From assembly GCA_949825025.1 (NCBI GenBank), contig OX463787.1:19377482-19441481 (forward strand): a stretch of 64,000 nucleotides of DNA. Direction: 5' to 3'. Origin of the DNA: Siphlonurus alternatus. Its lineage: Eukaryota > Arthropoda > Insecta > Ephemeroptera > Siphlonuridae. The position numbers and the translations under genes are program-made. How positions within the stretch are numbered: the first letter of the stretch is position 1; every line of letters begins with the position of its first letter. Positions 1 to 11,932 of this stretch are shown piece after piece. The notes under the pieces are model-generated. The model did no database searches. It was given only the letters and a program-made list of their open reading frames with translations, and had not been told where the DNA came from.

Positions 1-67
1 ACATTTTCATTCATTATTAAATTACTACAAATTGATGAATCTTTAGATACTGTTGAGCTTGTTGCTG

Positions 68-1238
68 TCAGTTGAGACTTTTTAGGACTTTGAATGGGGT
101 CAAAAAATTGTGGGTTAATTTTACTTGAGGGTCCATAAGCAATTTAGAACCGAGATTTCCCCTATCACTTGAGGAAAGATTTTGGCTGTTTGGAAATAGG
201 ACTTCAAATTTTATGTTTACAGCAGCTTGGTGTTTGCAAAAAGCTCCTTGGCTACCATTTTAGCAACTACAAACACCAAGAACAATATATGAAGAATAAC
301 CTTTCTCTGACTCCATAGAAAACATTCCATCCTCTAACTCTGAAAAACAATTAGGTCTAGATTTGAGCAGATTATTGCCCTGATAAATAAATTTCTTAAA
401 CAGTAGGTAAGGTTTAGATACTCTGTCATAAGCATAATCTTTCAGTCTCATCTTGTAGTATTTTTCAAGGTTAAAACATATAAAATCAAGCAAAGCAATT
501 GCATTAAATGCCTTAAGTCTATTCAAGATTAAATCTTTAAAGATTCTAAATGTGGCTTCAGCGAAATTATTTGTGTTATTGTTCCTATTTAGAACACTTA
601 ACCTAAAAGACTTAACCCACTCATTACTTCTACTGTACAAATCCTTAAGGTGTGCTTGAAATAGTTTATATTTCCTAGAATATGTCAATAAATGTTCATA
701 TTTTAGTTTTGCTTTGCTGGCAGTGTCAGCATACATGATCTCTTTAAATTTATTCATACTTATTTTTTCTTTCAAATAAGGGAATTTGATGCTGGCTTTA
801 AACAGCCAGTTCCATAGAGCTTGAAGGATATGGAAGTGACACAATAATTGCCTTACCTCAGGCCATACAGCTTTCAATGCAATTTTTAGTGAGGATCAAT
901 CATCAGTCATGAAGTTACATATTATTAAATTTGTGTAAGGTTCCCATCGTAATTTTTGTTGTTGAAAGACATTAGTGTATGATTCTACATCCTGAATATC
1001 ATGAATGGCTATTCCAATTGGAATTGAGCCAGCTTTACTTGCAGCTAACACAGTGGTTATAGAACTATTTGTTTGATCAGAGCTAGCACTAGTATGAATA
1101 AAATGACTTTGTGGACCCTCCAGCTGCTCAAGAAATCGCTGCAAAAGTGGAGTGACTAAAGCAATGCAGAAAGGCTCTGAGGTGACTGCCATCTTGTAGC
1201 CTTGCTCTAACCACTGATCTCTTCTCTCCAAGGCAGTC
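68..1238 (-). pseudogene. MULE transposase/SWIM zinc-finger gene, main exon with two stops
   Basis: The minus strand reads as one frame of about 390 codons. It resembles the MULE transposase core followed by a SWIM zinc finger found in transposase-derived animal genes. Landmarks in order are SASSDQTN, SIPIGIAIHDIQ, FMTDD (acidic residue of the DDE-type fold), ALKAVWPEVRQLLCHFHILQ, NNTNNFAEATFRIFKD, then a SWIM-type CSC...FCKH cluster. Two in-frame stops break it: TGA at 896-898 directly after FMTDD, and TAA at 260-262 inside the SWIM finger right after CSC. Protein-like sequence continues past both. The 5' edge is a good acceptor (TTGCAG before 1238) whose phase matches the donor of the upstream exon near 3.7 kb. 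At the first motif, where the family usually has Asp, the residue looks like His. It is either a recently decayed gene or an intact one with sequence errors. Confidence 0.75.
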
Positions 1239-1460
1239 CTGCAACATAAACATAATATATTACTGTGATGAAACTAATGAAACACAATACATCCTAATTT
1301 GTAAAAAACCTATTGATCTTTAATGTTGTTATTAATTTTAAAAATACCCAAGTTGCTGTATATTTATTAACTATAGCATTAAACATGAAATTTGATATCC
1401 TACTGGTAAAATATAGCCACTCACACACACACCTAAATACTCACACATGCAGGCATATAA

Positions 1461-1474
1461 TATATGTATGTATG

Positions 1475-1526
<52 letters not shown>

Positions 1527-1556
1527 AATACATATATATTATATATATTATATATG
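1461..1556. repeat. (TGTA)n/(TA)n microsatellite
   Basis: Short TGTA units pass into a pure TA run. It lies in the intron between the two exons of the MULE/SWIM gene. Open frames over it are artefacts of the repeat. Confidence 0.9.
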
Positions 1557-1736
1557 TGTTTGTGTCTGTGTGCTAAAAGAGAAAATATATGCCTACAAGT
1601 GTTTTTGAGTGCCTATTGTTTACCAGTAACACAAAAAATTTCAAGTTAAATGGAATTATCATTGAATATACAGTATATTTGGTATTTTAAAAAGTAGTTA
1701 TCCCTAAAGCTGTTTTTTAAAAAAAATAAAAGTTTT

Positions 1737-1963
1737 CTTCCCTTCATTATGTTATGCAAGACTATAAATAAAACATAAAGTGATTGTTTGTGTGTAGTTG
1801 CCACTGTTTTCAATCGTATTTTAATACTTTTATTATAGTTCATAAGGTAAAAAAAAACAAGAACTTCATTGTAATTATGAGTATTAATTTGTATCAAGTC
1901 AATATAGTTCAAATATATATATATAAGCAAAAGCCATCTAACTAATATTAGCCACACTATATA

Positions 1964-2017
<54 letters not shown>

Positions 2018-2208
2018 GTGTGGCTAATATTAGTTAGATGGCTTTAGCTTTTGTATTGAATTGATATAAAAACTCATAATGACAATAAAGTTTTTTTTTA
2101 TTACCTTTTGAACCAAATGAAAAATATTACAGTATGATTGAAAGCAGTGGCAACTACACACAAACAAACACTATATGTTTATTTTATATACCTTGCATAC
2201 ATATTAAA
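1737..2208. mobile_element. Foldback element with TA-rich centre
   Basis: Two diverged arms of about 220 bp are inverted copies of each other around a TA-rich loop near 1962-2018. The arms share GTGTGTAGTTGCCACTG on the outside and AGCCATCTAACTAATATTAG next to the loop. No coding sequence is visible. It is intronic to the MULE/SWIM gene. Confidence 0.8.
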
Positions 2209-3664
2209 TGGAAGACAGGTTTTTTATATTAATTTTTTTTAGACAGTTGTTAATTGTAATCTAAGTTTATATTTCAATGAAAATTAACTACTCATCAACA
2301 TTGACTTCAATCTACAAGCTGTCACAATTAATTATTACTCAAAGTAGAATTAGTAATAGGGCATTGTAAAGTTCTTCTCAGACTGTAATTACAACATTAA
2401 TTTTAGTGTAAGAATGTAAGAACTTCTAATTGTCTTGAAGACAAGATTTCTGCTTTCAATCACAATATAATTCAAGTAAGTAGTGTTAATACAACCATCT
2501 TTTATGCAAAATTCTTGAGGTACAGTCTTTATACATTATATACAATATAGATAATATAATCTAGCTATAATAATAATAATATATATTATGTAGAGTACAC
2601 TTTATGAACATCATATGAATATCAATGTTAAAATTAATAATTTCTATATGTACAACAGTTTTACTGTAAAAGGAGCATGAGGGTTCTAGCAAAAACTATC
2701 TGGATTGGTTTAATGCATATTTAGAGTAGACAATAATAGCTACACAGAACCAGGGTCTGTAGATTTAGAAATTGAGTCTAGTTCTATTTATTTCTTTAAA
2801 TGAAATATTCAATTATTTTATATACTAGGCTTATATACATTTCAGTAGTATGAAAGGTATGTTTTGTACATACACTTACATGGTAAATGGTACATAACTC
2901 TATTATATAATTACTACCTTTTATGAAGTCTTTAAAAAAAATCAAGTGGTTCTAAGTCCTAACAATTAAAAGATATATAATAACTAGAACTAAAAATACT
3001 TTAATTATTAGCATTGGCTTAGATGTCTGAATTAACATATAAATATAGCTCTTAAAATTAATAGTATTCTATCTCACAGCTGTGTACTCTGTTTAGTAAA
3101 TTTAGATATATAAGTTAAACAAAAATTGCCACACCCACTTGAAAATCTGCAATTATCAATTATTATTTTTTTTTGCCTGCCTGCCTGCACACAGACAAAA
3201 AAGTAGTTTATATATCTGTATATCACACACAGAATGATTTAAGCTACAGATGCAATTAATAGCAAAAAAATATGTAATATTTTGAATACTAGTTTAAATT
3301 AAGCCCAGTTTAATTGTTTGAATCACAAACTAATAAATCAATACACAATAACTTAATATAATTATTGCCTTTATCGTTAAATGTGCTCAAAAAGAATTGA
3401 AATATAATTTGAATTTTAAAATGATTTGTGCATCAAATGTATTTACTTCATTTAGGTTCAACTAACAAATATTACAGAGGGCATACAGTATGTTTGCAGC
3501 ACAATGTGTAGTTTGTCCAGAAGCATCAACCAAAGGCTCAGATTATTAAGTTAGTTTAATATAGTAATTGAATTAACAGCACTTATTTTGGTATCTATGG
3601 GTAATAAAATGTAAATATGTATGCATGATGTAGATATGGTATATATATAAAATAGTATGCATAC
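2209..3664. other. AT-rich intronic sequence, no gene seen
   Basis: Low-GC sequence without a convincing open frame, splice-bounded exon or repeat family. A short CTGC run and CA-rich stretch lie near 3176-3195. It belongs to the intron of the MULE/SWIM gene. Confidence 0.6.
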
Positions 3665-3836
3665 CTTAAAAACTCAGGGCTGTTGTTTACTCCACCTAAC
3701 TCCTCATCTCTCCATACTCTGTATTGGTGGTGTATCCACTGAAGAGGAGGATTCTTTGAGCTGTCAGCAAGACTCTGCAGGTCATCTTGCTCAAGCAGTT
3801 CCTCATGATATCTCTTGGCAGCAGCAGGATTCAAAT
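3665..3836 (-). pseudogene. Upstream exon of the MULE/SWIM gene
   Basis: An exon of 172 bp lies between acceptor ATAG and donor AG/GTATGC. It encodes the stretch NPAAAKRYHEELLEQ... ending ...NNSPEFL plus two bases of an Arg codon. Those two bases plus the first base of the exon at 1238 restore AGG, giving EFLR-TALERRDQW in frame. It probably forms the region before the transposase core. Its own 5' neighbour was not found; the acceptor needs one base from an earlier exon. The frame has no stops. Confidence 0.55.
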
Positions 3837-4699
3837 CTATACATGAAACAAATAAATTCAATTTAATAATGATTTTATTTCATCTTAAGGAAACATAGAA
3901 GGGTTACATTAAAAAATGGAACCTAAACTTTATAAAAAGCAAAATAAGCAACACTTCTTGTATGTTTACAAATATAGAATTCTACATAATTTATTAAAAA
4001 AAATCAGCCTTCCCTATTTAAATATAATTTCGAATTGTTGCAGGCCATGCATGCATTGCAGCTATGCAGTTATAAAAATAATTTTGAAATTTTATAAGCA
4101 TACAGTATATACTTCGATTTTTTTTTTTATTTTATTTACACATAATAGGACTCAATATCTTTCTAGTTTAATATATGCACTTAACATTTCTGAAATATTC
4201 AATAAATACTTGGTACAACTCATCTCGAGGGCGTAGCATATTCCACGCTGTAGCATTCGTAAGTTTATGATTGTGTTCATATTCAACTACTACGATAGCA
4301 AACAGTCCATTCTTCACATGGGGATCTCTGCATCTTGTATGCTTGTTGTCTTTTTTAATACGAACAGACAGTTTTGCTGAACAACCTAGGTTGCGTTTGC
4401 TGTCATTTTTCTTATTTTTACTACTGTGATGGCAGACATAATTTTTGTAATAATGAAATTTACTATGCAGTTTTCACAAGGATTTGTACTTGCTACTATC
4501 CACTTCGTATGCGTTTTAGATTCAAACTCCTGCAGCAATTGATGTCACTTCTTTTCATCATAGATGTTTACTCGTGTCTTACACGTAAAATTTTCATTGT
4601 TTTTTACATTAGAATCTTCAAAAAAGTATCTAAAATTTGTTGGCAAAACTTTACGTTTCAGTTGCGAAATATGTTCCTCCATTTTAATGTCCCAGATGG
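3837..4699. other. AT-rich sequence, no gene seen
   Basis: I see no protein-like frame or repeat structure here apart from poly-T runs. Further 5' exons of the MULE/SWIM gene would be expected on this side but were not recognised. Confidence 0.55.
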
Positions 4700-5385
4700 A
4701 CCCAGATGTCAGTGACGTCACAGGAGTGGGTATGGAAATTTAGAAAGAAACTCGCATTTTACCTAGCGGTTGCGGTTCCTATAAAGGGGCTCAAAATATG
4801 CGTCTCGGGAGAACGGAAAACACGCCCGACATCTGGCGTCCAGCTGACGACCAAAGATCAACTGCTGGTACACCAGGGATGCGAACACACCATCCTGCAT
4901 CTTGATGATATTGCCCAGAGGAGCAAAGTATGGCAAAAGTATGCTCCCTGCAAAGGCCTTGACTCTCGATTGTTATTATTTTTATTTTATATTTTTTTTT
5001 GAGACACCACTAGATTGCCCTGGTCATAGGACAGACCCAGCAGTGCCTCGTTTTTGCCCAACAATGCCCCTTTGGAGTGCCAGACTTTTGGCCACGGTGT
5101 TACCCAGCCTCCACGGAATCACACCTGTAGGACCCGGGTCTATTACCCCGAGCATGACGTACGAATAGTGTCACCGCAGTGACCATCAGCCCCACCGCGA
5201 CCGAGCTTTACACCCTCTCCCCCGACCTACAATCCCCGTCCGCGAGCGCCGTTCACTGTTGTGTTCGGGTATTAGCTTTGCTTCACCCACCCGTTTGGAA
5301 AGCCTCTCACCATTCAGACCGCTGCCTCACCGAAAACATCCATGAGGAGCGTTCGTCATACGAGGGTCAGACCTAGGGGTATAAT
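4700..5385. mobile_element. GC-rich block, left half (element split by a LINE?)
   Basis: Base composition jumps sharply from the AT-rich flank to a GC-rich, CpG-containing block with no sustained protein-like frame. It stops where the 3' tail of a minus-strand LINE begins, and a similar GC-rich block resumes beyond that LINE at 6532. The simplest reading is one GC-rich element, perhaps an LTR or other retroelement untranslated region, interrupted by the LINE. I do not recognise the family. Confidence 0.4.
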
Positions 5386-6531
5386 TCTTAATTCATAATC
5401 ATTTTATTGCTTTTTGATTGTACAACAATATAAGCACGTCATAAACAATAATCACAAACACTATGAAAGCACGTCAATAAAAAAAAACAAAAACATTACA
5501 AATAATCCTGCATACAAGCAAATCAAAGCATTATGAACAATTATATTATGGTAACACTCCCTGCAATTGAATCTAAATAATCACTCCAAAACATAAATGA
5601 TTATAATAACAAGACAATTCTCCATTATAATGAACACTTGTATCAATATTAAAAATAATAAAATTAGAAATATTAACCTTTTAAGTAACATTTATGTAAA
5701 TATTATAAAAATAATGATCTTAAACATATTAAAATGATTTACAAAACTCAAGCAAAAAAAAAAAAAAAAACTATTGGCATAAACACAACATAGTATATAA
5801 CATATAAATACAATCATATAGTATACACTTTAATTTGATTCGGTGAATTTATCATTTAGATAATCCATTGTATTATAATAACATTTTTTCACTAGAAATT
5901 TTTTCAATATTGCCGGGAAATTGCCTTGATCTACTTTAGATCTCAAAAACATTGGTAAGTGATTAAAAAAAAAAGCACATTTCATGCGTGGATTAATATC
6001 AGCAAAGGAATGTTTATGTTTATCAATGCAAATATGATTTTTATTCCTCAAATTATTATTATGATTCATACTGTTTTTTGCAAATAGATCAGGGTGTTTA
6101 CGAATAAATTTTATGCATTCATAGATGTACAGCGATGGAAGAGTTAAAATATCTAGACTAGGGAACAGAGACCTACATGAGTATTGACTAGGTTTAAAAC
6201 ATATTGTTCTAATAGCACGTTTTTGGAGTATGAAAGCTCTTTTTGAAAGAGGTGAAGCACCCCAAAAAATGACACCATAAGACAATAACGATTGAAAATA
6301 TGCATAATACAATGAACAAAGAGATTTCCGATCGATTATTGGCCTCATTTTAAACAACAAAAAACAAGCTTTGTTGAGTTTAGAGCTAAGTGAGTTAATA
6401 TGTGCAGACCAATTTAAAGTATCCATCATTATTAGCCCAAGAAATTTTGTCTCCTGTACAACATTAATGCTCTTATGGTTTAAATAAAGTAGGAGAGAAA
6501 AACTCATTTCAATACTTCCTGACTGCACGGG
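5386..6531 (-). mobile_element. 5'-truncated LINE, RT thumb and C-terminus
   Basis: A minus-strand frame of 232 codons (6528-5830) covers only the C-terminal part of a jockey/CR1-group reverse transcriptase: ETKFLGLIMMDTLNW, YGVIFWGASPLSKR and ILQKRAIRTI. These motifs follow the catalytic palm in related copies in this window. About 440 bp of AT-rich 3' untranslated sequence follows, ending near 5386 with AATAAA-like sequence. The copy lacks the endonuclease and the YADD box, so it is dead on arrival. It lies between two GC-rich blocks. Confidence 0.85.
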
Positions 6532-7430
6532 CCACTACGATATATTGGCACCACATCTCCCTGAGCCGGCTGGCTGGTCACCATACACGAAACATAGTTC
6601 CCCCTACACAGTGAATACACCACATAGCGCTCGCGCCCACCCCCCACCCACAAAAACCCCACCCTACGCTGACACGGCTTCTCCTGACTTGCGTCAAGTA
6701 AGCCACCGTTCCGTCAGCCTGCCGCTCCCACTCTGCAGGTTTCTGGTGCACCAATAACCATCGACCCACAGAGTGGAGCACCCACCTCCAATAAAACCAC
6801 CTTGATGGTAAGGTGGCCGATCCCGCGAACCTCCCCGCCACTAGGTGCAGCCGGCAAACTGATCACACCGGCCATCCGCGGACTCCTTCACGCAACCTCC
6901 GACAATTGCGCTAGGGACCGTTCCATTTATCCTCCCAGGGGCAGATGGAATCCCCTGAGAGTCCCCAGCATTAGGATTTGTCTGTCTAACTAAGTGGAAA
7001 CTGGGACAGGCACAAGCATCCACTCTTCATACTAGGCAGTGCCTGATATGGGCTGAGAGGGATCGTGAAAACCCTCCCAGGCTAAGAAGCCCGTCTGTCG
7101 GAGCTCGAAACACCGCATTAGACAAGTCACATACGACGGCACAAGCAGCGCGCCCCCACACCACAGCAAGGTTCAGACATAGGCACATCCCCCTGTAGTG
7201 CTTGCACATGCATCTCCCCCAATCACCGGTTGCATTCGCGCGCAGTAGGACAAAGAGACACATGCAACATGCTACCTGCAGGGAGTTGTCTCATCCCACA
7301 TGGCGCCACAGGCACCCTAAATCCCCCGGAACACCAATCTGGGACACAGCGCAACAGGCAAAGCATCTGACACCGATCCCTTCTTGCATGCAGCCCAGGA
7401 GTAAAGGAAACATACAGGGATTGACGTGAT
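6532..7430. mobile_element. GC-rich block, right half
   Basis: About 900 bp with strikingly higher GC than the surroundings, C-rich on the plus strand. Open frames exist on both strands but none looks like a protein; they follow from the low stop density of GC-rich DNA. It ends in a short (TA)n run at 7431-7456. It is probably the other part of the block at 4700-5385. Confidence 0.4.
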
Positions 7431-7932
7431 TATATATATATATATATATATATATGTTTTATATAAACTAGTTTTATTTTTTTCTTCATGTTAAATTGAA
7501 TATAGCATGTACGATTTCAATAGACCTCTGTCTGTTGTTACAATCCATGGGAGGTCTTCAAATAACACAAATTACAACAATCCTTAAGTTAAGACAGCCT
7601 TAGGCTAAGAAGTTTAGGTTAAGTGGTATTATATTTGAAGACCCCAATCATGTTCCTAAAGGTCAAGACAGGTTAAGATAGGAACGCATTTAATGCTTCA
7701 ATTTCCATTAATTTTTTAAGCCTCATTGTACTGCAAAATTACAAAAATAGTATTGAATTATGGGCGAATTCATAGTTTCACAATTTCGATTGGACCTAAA
7801 ATACTTGAACATGAATAGCTCAGCCTTTTTAACATTCATCAAATGTCGGTGGCTTAGCGTGTAGAACTGATTGCTCTGACGTCATGCCCCTGTAAGTTAG
7901 GCTGCTCTATGGAGGAACAGTACGCATAGATT

Positions 7933-8396
7933 AGGGGACAGGTGAATCGAATCGAAAAGAAACGAATCGAAACGGATACGAATCGAAAAGTAAACTAATC
8001 AAAAGGAAAACGAATCGAAAAGTAAACGAATCAAAAGGGAAATGAATCGAAAAGAAAACGAATCAAAAAGTAAACGAATCGAAAAATTTACATAACCACG
8101 CCCTCGCCATGCCACCTGGTGGGTTGAAATTTTTAAAACTCGCAACACTGTATAATTTTCGATTTGTATGCTTTACGACTCGTTTACTTTTCGATTCGTT
8201 TCCCTTTCAATTCATTTATTTTTCGATTGGTTTACTTTTCGATTTGTTTCCTTTTCTATTCATACACTTTAAGATTCGTTTTTTCTCTATTCATTTACTT
8301 TTCGATTCGTTTCCTTTTCGATTGGTTTACTTTTAAATTTGTTTCCTTTTCGATTCGTTTACTTTTTGATTCATATATTTTCGATTCGTTTACCCG
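7933..8396. repeat. Inverted minisatellite foldback
   Basis: The left arm (about 7945-8095) is a run of degenerate units like GAATCGAAAAGTAAAC. The right arm (about 8156-8396) is a run of the complement, CGATTCGTTTACTTTT. A unique spacer of about 60 bp containing CCACGCCCTCGCCATGCC separates them. Frames rich in Phe, Leu and Ser over the right arm are artefacts. Confidence 0.85.
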
Positions 8397-9119
8397 CTCC
8401 CATTTCTCCAATCTAATGCCACAGTAGTTGGACCTCCACTTTCTTTTTTCTACCCTACTGACAGTCCGTATACCTGCTATGCTATTTTCCCTCGTAAACT
8501 AACACAGCAATCTAAAGCTAATCTTGGTTATGTTTATGTCTTTCTCTTATCTCAGTCACTTCACTGAAATGCTAGAATGCTCGAGGAATGAAATTCTGTC
8601 CACAAGTAAATATTGTCTGGACGTTCATCACTCTCGACTCTTCAATATTGCACTTGAAATGCTCTTGAGTGTCATGAAATTTACCTGCAGAGACTCTTTC
8701 CAGTGTAAGTAAATTATGGAGCCCAGGCGCGGATTTAGGGAAGGGGGGGGGGTAGTGTTTAACATGGGAACTTCCCCCATTTCAATTTTTTTAACATTTA
8801 CCTTACAAACAGGACATCCCTCAATTTATTTTCTGTATCCCCACCTGTTGGGAGCAATCACAAAGCACTTTTACTTTTACCTCTTGCTTGCCTAGATTTT
8901 TATCCCTCTGGTTAAAAAGAGTGCTAAACATGGTACTAAACTAAGGTCTATAAATGTGTGCTACATTGGAGTTATTATATATAACTGTTTTACATTGCTT
9001 AACTCTAATTTAGCTCAAATATTTAGCATTATTTTTAGACCTGGGTTTAAAATAGTGCTTCGACCAAGTATCTTGTAATATATGGATAAGTTATAGGCCT
9101 ATATAAATTGCATTATAGC
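8397..9119. other. No gene seen; relic with G tract
   Basis: No convincing coding sequence. Near 8717-8760 a stretch reads CAGGCGCGGATTTAGG followed by a G tract, resembling one end of a hAT-type MITE, but no partner end was found. Confidence 0.4.
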
Positions 9120-9300
9120 TGTAGAGGCAAAAAGCCATGATATCATGGCCGCCGAGTGCAACATTTTGTATTGTTTTGGCTTCACAGACCGTGGTAAGAT
9201 GGCGGATATTCTATTGTTAGGCCACCCACTTCCTCCTCACGACCTTGCCTCACTGACGACAGTGCTCAAAGCTATTCATGGTATACAACATCCTTAAACC
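9120..9300. mobile_element. Dispersed repeat also present near 60.3 kb
   Basis: Sequence with GATATCATGGCCGCCGAG, AAGATGGCGGATAT and CACTTCCTCCTCACGA is repeated, more or less in order, at about 60.29-60.48 kb and inverted in part at 60.77-60.85 kb. No coding content is apparent. Confidence 0.6.
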
Positions 9301-9503
9301 AATTGGTTTAGACTCACTTTAACACGAGAGGATAGAACTCAAAAATTTAGTGAGGTTAAATTGCTTTGTGAATGACCCCCCCCCACACACAACTAAACGT
9401 CCAGCTAGTGAGCCTCATTAAGTCTAACCTTCCATCAAACGATGCCGCGAGTTAAAGAAAAACTTGCGATGTTTCCATTTTGGTGACACACTTGGAGCCG
9501 ATC

Positions 9504-9805
9504 AATAGAGGCTTCAAGTCAGCTGATTTAACGGCGTTCCCACTCGCTATACCAAATCAATGTAAAAAAAAACAACAACGTGAATTCGTTTTTCACTAAG
9601 AATAAGATATTTTAGGGAAAAATTCCTTTACGGAACTTTGGTTCAAACTGAAAAATACAGTAGATATTTAAAGATTTATATTTTTTACTTGTCATATAAC
9701 CGAGAAAAGTTAGAAAAACACTTTGCTTCCTTTTCGAGTGCAAGATGGACTTTAGCGACAACAATAATTGCGCAGCGTAAGCGCACTAATTTGAAGCCTC
9801 TATAG
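9504..9805. mobile_element. MITE with ends AATAGAGGCTTCAA
   Basis: Inverted ends AATAGAGGCTTCAAGTC and TTTGAAGCCTCTATAG bound about 300 bp without coding sequence. Target duplication is not clear. Confidence 0.6.
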
Positions 9806-9904
9806 CGGCGCTGCATTATTGGCAACGTCACTTAATTTTTCTTGAATTTAACTTATTTCATTTGCTGATGGCACTTATGTTTAATGGGAGACCTTAGCGA
9901 GCCG

Positions 9905-10525
9905 ATGTTTCTAATTAAGTTTTAGTTTGTCTCTCCATGGGAAAGCCCTATGATGAAAAAAAAAATTAATTAAAAAAATTGAATCCTTAAGGTAGAGATA
10001 ACGCCGGTCAGCTGTTTGACAAAGATCCCTTTGATTAACATATAAACCTTAGCAAATTCACAAAAATTCTGAATTTTCCTTTAGAGGCAGATATTAGTGC
10101 CTTACAGCCATAGAAAAAATTTCAAAACAATTTAATGAGCCAATTTTTTTTAATTCATTTTTTAATTTTCAGCATAGGGCTTACCCATGGAGGGACAAAC
10201 TAAGAACTTAATTTAAAAAAATCTGCTCGTTAAATTGTTTTGAAACTTTTTCTATGGCATGTGGGCATTAATATCCACCACTCAAAAAAATTTCTGAATT
10301 TTTGTGATTTTTCTAAGGTTTACATGTTAATCAAAGAGACCTACGTCGAACAGATGATAGGCGATTATCTCTACATTAAATTATTGATTTGAAACTTTTT
10401 TTATGGCTTTTCGGCACTAATAACTGCCTCTCAAATTTTTTTTTGATTTTTTGTGAATTTGCAAAGGTTTACATGTTAATCAAATGAGCTACATTGAACA
10501 GATGATTGGCGTTATCTCTACCAAT
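9905..10525. mobile_element. Composite foldback of the GATAACGCCGG family
   Basis: Inverted copies of TAAGGTAGAGATAACGCC, TGATTAACATGTAAACCTTA and CTCCATGGGAAAGCCCTATG surround one another, and a second right arm is appended at about 10,381-10,525. The same family recurs at 11.93, 34.0, 58.2 and 59.9 kb. No coding sequence. Confidence 0.7.
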
Positions 10526-10579
10526 ATAATATATTTCTGATTTTACAGGGGTATTGTCACCAAAAGTACAAAGCTGTAT

Positions 10580-11352
10580 TTTCCCTGATTTTTATTTTAT
10601 TTATTTTTATTTATTCATTTTGAACCTTTACAGGTTGTGCAGGACAAACATATGTTCACGTCAAGTTTTAATATAAATACAAAACAATACACACAATATC
10701 ATAACATACATAATGAGCAAATACAATTATTTATCTTTAACATAACAAAAAGAAAATTAGAGGGAAGAACAAATTCAATTTCAGCTAAAAACACTATCCA
10801 TTATTTTTTGCGAATTATTATCAACAATTTTTATTTTATCATGATTCAAGACTTGAATTGATTAAGTTTCTGATTGTTGTTTATTTATTCCAACAGAATT
10901 CTCTCAGATAATTTATTACTCTCGAAAGCCTTAATGGAATAAAACTCTTTGGATATCAATACCTTTTTCAGTTTAGTTCGAAATAGTTTATTACTTTCTA
11001 TTTCTTTAAGACAATTAGGTAAAAATTCGAAAAATTTAACTGTTCGGTACAGAGAACAGTTTTTGAAGAATTCGGAATAATGTTTTTCAGTAGCAACATT
11101 CAATTTATGTCTAGTATTATAATTGTGGAAACAATCATTTTGAACATAAAAACTTGGATTATTTTTTTTAAAAGAGGCACAATTTAAGATATAAATGCAA
11201 GGGACAGTTAACATATTATTGGCTTTAAAGTGTGAAATACAAGACTGTCCCTTTGGGAGCCTAAATATTGTTCTAAGAGCTCTCTTTTGTAAAATAAAAC
11301 AACGAGTTAATAGCTCAGTTCTGCATCCCCAATTAATTATACCATATGCTAA
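10580..11352 (-). mobile_element. 5'-truncated LINE, C-terminal RT fragment
   Basis: A minus-strand frame of about 155 codons has AYGIINWGC, FILQKRALRTIF and CLKEIESNKLF, equivalent to the last third of the RT frame at 14-15.5 kb. The 3' untranslated region also matches that copy: both have TGACGTGAAC followed by TTGTCCTG and ACAACC, then a TAAA-rich tail (here TTTA-rich on the plus strand at about 10,585-10,620). So this is the same LINE family, truncated just before AYGIINWG. Confidence 0.85.
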
Positions 11353-11460
11353 ATGTGAATGTGATGACCCGGCTACTTTCAATCACTGTGCTACCCCAAC
11401 AGTGCTAGCTTTTGGAGGTCAAGATTTCACATCAATCGCTTACAATGAGCAGCAGTGCAA
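11353..11460 (+). other. Possible exon remnant, cysteine-containing
   Basis: Directly beside the LINE truncation point a plus-strand frame reads CECDDPATFNHCATPT then ends in NEQQCK and TAA; AA/GTAAGT at the end could instead be a splice donor. Its composition is more protein-like than the flanks. I do not recognise a domain and no acceptor is visible because the LINE abuts it. Confidence 0.2.
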
Positions 11461-11515
11461 GTAAGTAATAAATTTGATAAAGAGTCAAAAAATTATGATA
11501 TTAACTGAGTATCAA

Positions 11516-11832
11516 CCTCAAAATTTTATATTTCAGAATTGGATACAGGGTGCAAAGATATGCTACTCTGTTTTTTTTGTCTTTTAGATTTTTTAAAGCC
11601 AGTGAACTATTTTTAAAAAATTATTGAAAGTCATTTTTGTGACGTCACGAGGCAGCAAAACTATATTTTTCTTATGGAGTGGTACATCTCGTGAAGTCAA
11701 AAAATTAACTTTAAATAATTTTTTTAAAAGTATATTGTTCACATATTCTAAAAAATCTGAAAAAAATCAAGGTAACATAACTTTGCACCCTCTATCCATT
11801 TCTGAAATAAAAATAATGAATTCGATACTCTA
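11516..11832. mobile_element. MITE, GGAGTATCGACC family (copy 1)
   Basis: Palindromic element with ends TGAGTATCAACCTCAAAATT and TGAATTCGATACTC and a core containing GTGACGTCACGAGGC. Closely related full copies start at 23,336, 31,639 and 59,096. Confidence 0.8.
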
Positions 11833-11932
11833 TTCCGGAAGTAGCCGGAAGTTTTAAGTGCCCGAATATTTAAAACAAATTACTCTGGTTCATCTTTACG
11901 TATAGCTACAACTCTCTCATGCTTGACGTTGT

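Noticed and set aside
6545..7429. Several 60-90 codon frames in the GC-rich block
   Set aside because: They overlap on both strands, resemble no protein family and are expected from GC-rich DNA with few stops.
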